Assembly (NCBI GenBank): GCA_023663505.1
Contig: JAMPHH010000046.1
Location: forward strand, 1 to 26,558
Direction: 5' to 3'
From: Muribaculum sp.
GTDB lineage: Bacteria; Bacillota; Clostridia; Lachnospirales; Lachnospiraceae
Length of the DNA: 26,558 nucleotides
The notes under the pieces are model-generated. The model had not been told where the DNA came from, searched no databases, and saw only the letters and a list, made by a program, of their open reading frames with translations. Every line of letters begins with the position of its first letter. Positions within the stretch are counted from its first letter, which is position 1. A program made the translations under genes and the position numbers. Below, in pieces: positions 23,075-26,558 of the stretch.

Positions 23075-24382
23075 TTATGTCCCGAGCCTGACAATATTTT
23101 TGTCAACGAGAGCCTGAAGGGATTTTAATATGCCGAATTTCGCGTGCTGCCAAGTCAGACCGCCCTGAAAATAGACCGCGTAAGGCTCCTTGATAGGTCC
23201 GTCCGCCGAAAGCTCGATCGAGGAACCCGACACAAAAGCCCCCGCCGCCATGATGACCTTGGCGTCATACCCCGGCATATCCCAAGGCTCAGGCGTCACA
23301 TGTGAATCCACCGGAGCTGCCGCCTGAATCCCCTCGCAGAAGGCGATCACACCCTCGGGCGTGCCGAATGTCACCGCCTGAATGATATCATGCCTGCTCT
23401 CCGTGCCGTTTGGAACGACGGCAAACCCCAGCTTTTCATAAATATTTGCCGCAAATATCGCCCCCTTAAGCGCTCCCGCCGTCACCGTGGGAGCGAGGAA
23501 CAGCCCTTGATACAGCTTGGGCAGCGCCCCGAGGGAGGCTCCCACCTCCTTGCCAAGTCCCGGACTGGTGAGGCGGTATGCGGCATTCTCCACGCATTCC
23601 CTTCTGCCCGCAATGTAGCCGCCGATGGGCGCAAGTCCCCCGCCGGGATTCTTGATCAGGGAGCCCACCACCATATCCGCTCCCACGTCCGACGGCTCCA
23701 TGGGCTCCACAAATTCTCCGTAGCAGTTGTCAACCATGCAGAGCACGTCAGGCTTGACGGACTTCACGAAGGCGATCAGCTCCCCGATCCCTGCCACGGA
23801 CAGGGTCGGTCTGGTCTGATAGCCCTTGGAACGCTGAATGGTCACAAGCTTGGTCTTGTCATTGATCGCATTGCTGATATTCTCATAGTCGAAGCTGCCG
23901 TCCGAGAGCAGCTCCACCTGTCTGTAACTGACTCCGTACTCCGCAAGGGAGCCCTTGGAGGGTCTGATGCCGATCACCTCCTCCAAGGTGTCATAGGGCT
24001 TCCCTACAGGGGATAACAGCTCGTCCCCGGGTCTTAGGTTGCTCATCAATGCCAGTGCCAGCGCATGGGTGCCGCAGGTAATCTGAGGACGAACCAGTGC
24101 GTCCTCCGTGTGAAACACATCTGCATACACCTTCTCCAAGGTGTCCCGCCCCAAATCATTATAGCCGTAGCCCGTGGTGCCAAGCAGACACGCCTCGCTG
24201 ACTTGATTGAGCTGCATGGCATGCAGAACCTTTAATTGGTTATACTCCGCGACCTCGTCTATGGCGGCAAAACGCTCCGAAAGTCCGTCAAGTATCTCCG
24301 CGCCGTAAGCATATACCTCGCCTGAAATACCCATGTCGGCATAGAAGTCGCGAACGGAATCGGGGGTTGTACGGTTTGTCAT
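23075..24382 (-). CDS. Methionine gamma-lyase family PLP enzyme (aluminium resistance protein family)
   Basis: A 435-residue fold-type I PLP enzyme of the family annotated as methionine gamma-lyase-like or aluminium resistance protein. The PLP lysine is probably Lys244 in GSLIKNPGGGLAPIGGY, and Asp218 in MVDNCYGEF should contact the pyridine nitrogen. GTTGYGYNDLGRD and PQITCGTHALA are further family segments. The substrate is not established from sequence; true methionine gamma-lyase activity is not implied. The ATG has AGGAGG nine bases upstream. It has its own promoter (24471-24499) and is a single-gene unit between the repeat region and the shape operon. Confidence 0.92.
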   Translation of the reverse strand: MTNRTTPDSVRDFYADMGISGEVYAYGAEILDGLSERFAAIDEVAEYNQLKVLHAMQLNQVSEACLLGTTGYGYNDLGRDTLEKVYADVFHTEDALVRPQITCGTHALALALMSNLRPGDELLSPVGKPYDTLEEVIGIRPSKGSLAEYGVSYRQVELLSDGSFDYENISNAINDKTKLVTIQRSKGYQTRPTLSVAGIGELIAFVKSVKPDVLCMVDNCYGEFVEPMEPSDVGADMVVGSLIKNPGGGLAPIGGYIAGRRECVENAAYRLTSPGLGKEVGASLGALPKLYQGLFLAPTVTAGALKGAIFAANIYEKLGFAVVPNGTESRHDIIQAVTFGTPEGVIAFCEGIQAAAPVDSHVTPEPWDMPGYDAKVIMAAGAFVSGSSIELSADGPIKEPYAVYFQGGLTWQHAKFGILKSLQALVDKNIVRLGT

Positions 24383-24401
24383 TTGTCATATCCTCCTGTT
24401 G

Positions 24402-24450
24402 CCAAAGCATCTGCGCGAGGCAGCTTGAAGGCTGTCACAAGCTGCTTTGG
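24402..24450 (-). promoter_or_regulatory. Leader with two competing stems before the PLP-enzyme gene
   Basis: CCAAAGCA (24402-24409) pairs with TGCTTTGG (24443-24450), 8 of 8. Inside, GCAGCTTG (24420-24427) pairs with CAAGCTGC (24438-24445), 8 of 8. The two right arms share 24443-24445, so the stems partly compete. The region is transcribed if the promoter at 24471-24499 is used and ends just upstream of the ribosome-binding site. It fits no riboswitch class I recognise. Confidence 0.45.
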
Positions 24451-24470
24451 CGGATTTGTAATGTGACTAT

Positions 24471-24499
24471 ATTTTAGACGAAATGGGGGGAAAATACAA
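24471..24499 (-). promoter_or_regulatory. Probable promoter of the PLP-enzyme gene
   Basis: TTGTAT (24494-24499) and TAAAAT (24471-24476) are separated by 17 bases on the minus strand, giving a leader of about 80 bases. A short inverted repeat (ACCCTA/TAGGGT type) overlaps the region just upstream. Confidence 0.5.
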
Positions 24500-24580
24500 C
24501 CCTATATTGATTTTTAGGGTATGAATGGGTAGGAGTTCAGGTCTCATCATATTGATGTATCGGGAAGGGGTAGGCTTGTT

Positions 24581-24610
24581 CTAATTGGTTCTGATTGGTT
24601 CTGATTGGTT
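24581..24610. repeat. Three tandem 10-bp repeats
   Basis: CTAATTGGTT, CTGATTGGTT, CTGATTGGTT follow one another exactly, with a single A/G difference in the first. They abut the left arm region of the large inverted repeat at 24621-24847 and may mark its edge. Confidence 0.85.
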
Positions 24611-24620
24611 CCGGTGGGTC

Positions 24621-24847
24621 GGCGGGAGAGGATCGAGAGGATTTTGGCGGACTGGCTGCGGTTGGGTGTTTTCTAATAGTGCGGGGTTGAATATTGCAGT
24701 TTGCGGGTCGGCTTTAAGGTGCATCCATGCACCATAAAGCCTGAAATGCGCGTCCGTGCGCATTTCACCCTAGGTTCTGGGCGCACTATAAGAAAACGCT
24801 CCAACCTTCGCCGAAGTCCGCCAAAATCCTCTCGATCCTCTCCCGCC
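24621..24847. repeat. Large imperfect inverted repeat with two hairpins in its loop
   Basis: The left arm 24621-24683 is the reverse complement of 24782-24847. The outer 33 bases (24621-24653 with 24815-24847) match perfectly; the inner part matches well apart from a six-to-eight base unpaired patch and one indel. The 98-base interior carries two adjacent hairpins. 24710-24724 pairs with 24727-24741, 14 of 15. 24742-24751 pairs with 24758-24767, 10 of 10. The whole could fold as a branched RNA or a DNA cruciform. Short open frames cross it on both strands but show no protein character. The design recalls a non-autonomous mobile element or a structured RNA. No target-site duplication was confirmed. 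Confidence 0.85.
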
Positions 24848-25019
24848 TCGGTATCGGTACGAAACAGATGCGATTGCACTCCGTTCTATTCTGCGTCAGG
24901 ACTCTGATATCCCCTCGCCTCGGTATCGGTACGAAGCAGGTGTGATTGCACTCCGTTCTATTCTGTGTCAGGACTCTGATATCCCCCCGCCTCGGTATCG
25001 GTACGAAAGCAGATGTGAA
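24845..25019. repeat. 72-bp tandem repeat, about 2.4 copies
   Basis: Copies start at 24845, 24917 and 24989 with GCCTCGGTATCGGTACGA. The first two full copies differ at about five of 72 positions, all transitions; the third is cut off after about 30 bases. The array begins inside the end of the right arm of the large inverted repeat and ends about 12 bases from the stop of the gene at 25031-25495. The unit is a multiple of three, so one frame stays open on the minus strand, but that frame has no ribosome-binding site and is not called as a gene. Confidence 0.9.
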
Positions 25020-25030
25020 TGGCTTGTAAG

Positions 25031-25495
25031 TCAAGCGTCTCTGTTTTTGCGGTCTAACGCATATACATAGGCATAAATACCGTCCTCGGAACCGTTTGTC
25101 AAGCGTTTCATGCAGCGCATCACAGGCCATACAGTCACATTGTCCGACGTTGTAACGGCGATGTTGATCTCGCCTTGGGGGTCATCATCGTCAGTCACCC
25201 ATGTCCCGCCGTACAGCTTGATAATGGTCTGACCGACATAGGAAGCCACTGCAAATAGAATCTGTCCCCTATTTTGGGAAATGATTCCGTTCGGACCGCT
25301 TTGCTCGTCAAAAAAGCGGTCAATCTCCTTCATGCTTTCCAATGTATAATCCGCATGGTAGCCGGAGGAATTTAACGCCTGCACGACCCACTCCGCGGAA
25401 GAAACAATATCCTCCGCAAGTGTGTTTTCGCTCTTTGGCTGAGTCTGAGCCGCAGCCTTTTGTTTTTTCTTAGAGAAAATATCCATTAATCCCAT
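25031..25495 (-). CDS. Conserved hypothetical protein, NGSED-motif family (copy 3)
   Basis: A 154-residue soluble protein. A basic, low-complexity N terminus (MGLMDIFSKKKQKAAAQTQ) precedes a domain matching the proteins at 66-494 and 508-1332: DYTLESMKEIDRFF, ASYVGQTIIKLYGGTW, a Pro-containing strand (VTVWPVMRC) and KRLTNGSEDG. The ATG at 25495 has AGGAGGAG nine bases upstream; the open frame to 25576 covers the promoter and is unlikely to be coding. Function unknown. It is about 24 kb from its two relatives and followed by the repeat region. Confidence 0.83.
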   Translation of the reverse strand: MGLMDIFSKKKQKAAAQTQPKSENTLAEDIVSSAEWVVQALNSSGYHADYTLESMKEIDRFFDEQSGPNGIISQNRGQILFAVASYVGQTIIKLYGGTWVTDDDDPQGEINIAVTTSDNVTVWPVMRCMKRLTNGSEDGIYAYVYALDRKNRDA

Positions 25496-25547
25496 TGTGT
25501 TCTCCTCCTGTATCTGCTTATGAATTGTCAGCATATGTAATGCTATT

Positions 25548-25576
25548 ATTCTAGCACAGGAACATACATAGTTCAA
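25548..25576 (-). promoter_or_regulatory. Promoter of the copy-3 hypothetical gene
   Basis: An extended -10, TGCTAGAAT (TAGAAT at 25548-25553), lies 17 bases after TTGAAC (25571-25576). The gene starts 53 bases on, at 25495. Its presence also argues against the longer start at 25576. Confidence 0.6.
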
Positions 25577-25592
25577 TTAGATTTGGATTATT

Positions 25593-26408
25593 TTATGCCT
25601 GTAAATCTAAATTAAAACCAACCACCGTTTGTTGTTTTGCACTTGCCTTACCTGCATTATCTTCCTTGGCAGCTTCTATAATTGTCTGCATATCTGTATC
25701 ATACAGATAAATCGTGCTGTCTTTGGAAGAAGCTATTTTTTCTTCTAAAAGCTGCTCTGCTTTGTTCGGAGTTGTTGTTTCATCTTCTTTTACTACTTTC
25801 TTTTCTGCCGTATTATCCTTTTCGCTTTCCTTTGCTTCCTCCGCATTTTCTGCCATTTTCTCCACAAGCTGCTCTGCATTTTCATGGTTCTTTTCTCTTG
25901 ATTTCTCAATCTGCTTTTCAGCATTTTCCTGCGCTTCTTTGCGGAGTTTTTCGTTTAACTCATCTTTTCTCACTATAACGGCAAAACTGGAAAAATTGCC
26001 ATTTTCATCTATATAGCCATGCCTGCAAACCACAGTATGTCCTATTGATTTAAAATAATTATCAACCCATTTGGTGGCAAATTCCACATCTTTCAACCTC
26101 TGCATATATTCTTTTGCCGCCTGCGGATCATTCTGCATCTTCTCCAAGAGCTTCGGGTTGACATCAACAACATTCACTTTGCCGTCTTTACTTGTATTAA
26201 GTCCATATCCTGTCTGTAATTTGATATACGGTACTTGCTTCTGCAAGGTTTTTAAATATTCCTCATTACTACTGCTCTTTGCTATTTCAGTGTTTTTTTG
26301 CGTAGCTGTTATTTCTTTTGTTTCCTCTTTCTTTGCTGCTTCTTTTTTCGATGCAGCATAGGTGTTTTCATAAACACTGTTGTAATTGTTCACTCCTGTA
26401 ATTGCCAT
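25593..26408 (-). CDS. DUF6033-like hypothetical protein
   Basis: A 271-residue hydrophilic protein starting MAITGVNNYNSVYENTYAAS, which resembles DUF6033 proteins of Lachnospiraceae as I remember them. Residues about 50-150 look globular (YGLNTSKDGKVNVVDVNPKLLEKM, HTVVCRHGYIDENGNFSSFAVIV). Residues about 150-225 are a long Glu/Lys/Ala-rich helix or coiled coil (ENAEKQIEKSREKNHENAEQ). No signal peptide or membrane segment is present. The ATG has AGGAGG eight bases upstream. The coding sequence is clearly richer in A/T and Lys codons than the wall and division genes, which may mean a different origin. The family assignment is moderate. Confidence 0.78.
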   Translation of the reverse strand: MAITGVNNYNSVYENTYAASKKEAAKKEETKEITATQKNTEIAKSSSNEEYLKTLQKQVPYIKLQTGYGLNTSKDGKVNVVDVNPKLLEKMQNDPQAAKEYMQRLKDVEFATKWVDNYFKSIGHTVVCRHGYIDENGNFSSFAVIVRKDELNEKLRKEAQENAEKQIEKSREKNHENAEQLVEKMAENAEEAKESEKDNTAEKKVVKEDETTTPNKAEQLLEEKIASSKDSTIYLYDTDMQTIIEAAKEDNAGKASAKQQTVVGFNLDLQA

Positions 26409-26451
26409 AATAGAATCCTCCTTGATAAAATTATTTTTTAATCATTTTCAT

Positions 26452-26558
26452 TTATAGAATTTTGAACAACGCCACTGTCCAGTCATCCAGCCTTGTTTCA
26501 TAAGGAATCTGAACCACTCCGCTCTCTGTATCTGTTTCGTATAAACAGGAATCTCCCC
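26452..26558 (-). CDS. C-terminal fragment of an unidentified gene
   Basis: A frame open from the window edge encodes about 34 residues ending in RLDDWTVALFKIL and a TAA at 26452-26454, 43 bases before the next start. The residue mix looks protein-like, more so than the competing open frame. It is too short to identify, and its start lies outside the window. Confidence 0.4.
   Translation of the reverse strand, partial: GDSCLYETDTESGVVQIPYETRLDDWTVALFKIL

Noticed and set aside
24581..24907. Three short open frames (60-68 codons) on both strands across the inverted repeat
   Set aside because: They follow from inverted-repeat symmetry and lack ribosome-binding sites or domain-like content.
24845..25019. 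Possible CRISPR array
   Set aside because: The units are contiguous 72-bp copies with no unique spacers, and no cas gene is nearby.
24786..25130. Minus-strand open frame of 114 codons containing repeated 24-residue units
   Set aside because: Its 5' part overlaps the coding region of the gene at 25031-25495 in another frame, it has no ribosome-binding site, and the repeat pattern follows from the 72-bp DNA repeat.

Overview
The window looks like a chromosomal segment of a Lachnospiraceae-type Clostridia (Bacillota). The evidence is AGGAGG-type Shine-Dalgarno sites, the gene order DUF4321-radC-mreBCD-PBP2-minCDE-rodA, a sepF cluster containing a HlyD-like protein, and several TTG/GTG starts. 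This taxonomic call is inference from gene content; there is no rRNA. Every gene I accept is on the minus strand, so transcription runs from high to low coordinates. I saw no tRNA, rRNA, CRISPR array, transposase or phage gene.

Layout in transcription order. (1) 26558-25031: the end of an unidentified gene, an AT-rich DUF6033-like protein, and a small protein of a family with two more copies at the far left of the window. (2) 25030-24383: about 650 bases without a gene. It holds an elaborate repeat: a 72-bp tandem duplication, a long imperfect inverted repeat whose loop carries two hairpins, and three tandem 10-mers. (3) 24382-23075: a PLP enzyme of the methionine gamma-lyase/aluminium-resistance family with its own promoter. 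(4) 22899-11980: one long shape-and-division operon: DUF4321, radC, a divergent mreB, mreC, mreD, PBP2, minC, minD, minE, rodA, mgsA and a lipoprotein D,D-carboxypeptidase. (5) 11894-11475: a small P-loop protein followed by a strong terminator. (6) 11314-5947: HlyD-like protein, yggS, sepF, a terminator-like hairpin, aroB, lspA and an rluD-family gene. (7) 5940-5755: a gene-free stretch of nested inverted repeats. (8) 5655-66: an operon of a cytidylate-kinase-like protein, two paralogous PAS/GGDEF/GAF-like diguanylate cyclases and two members of the same small-protein family seen at the right end.

Block 4 unites lateral wall synthesis (MreBCD, RodA glycosyltransferase, PBP2 transpeptidase, carboxypeptidase trimming) with division-site selection (MinCDE). 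Block 6 adds the Z-ring anchor SepF. Block 8 is probably a c-di-GMP signalling unit. The items most worth a second look are the two repeat elements, the three-member unknown family, the MreB homologue with an altered phosphate-2 motif, and the methylglyoxal synthase with Glu in place of a catalytic Asp.
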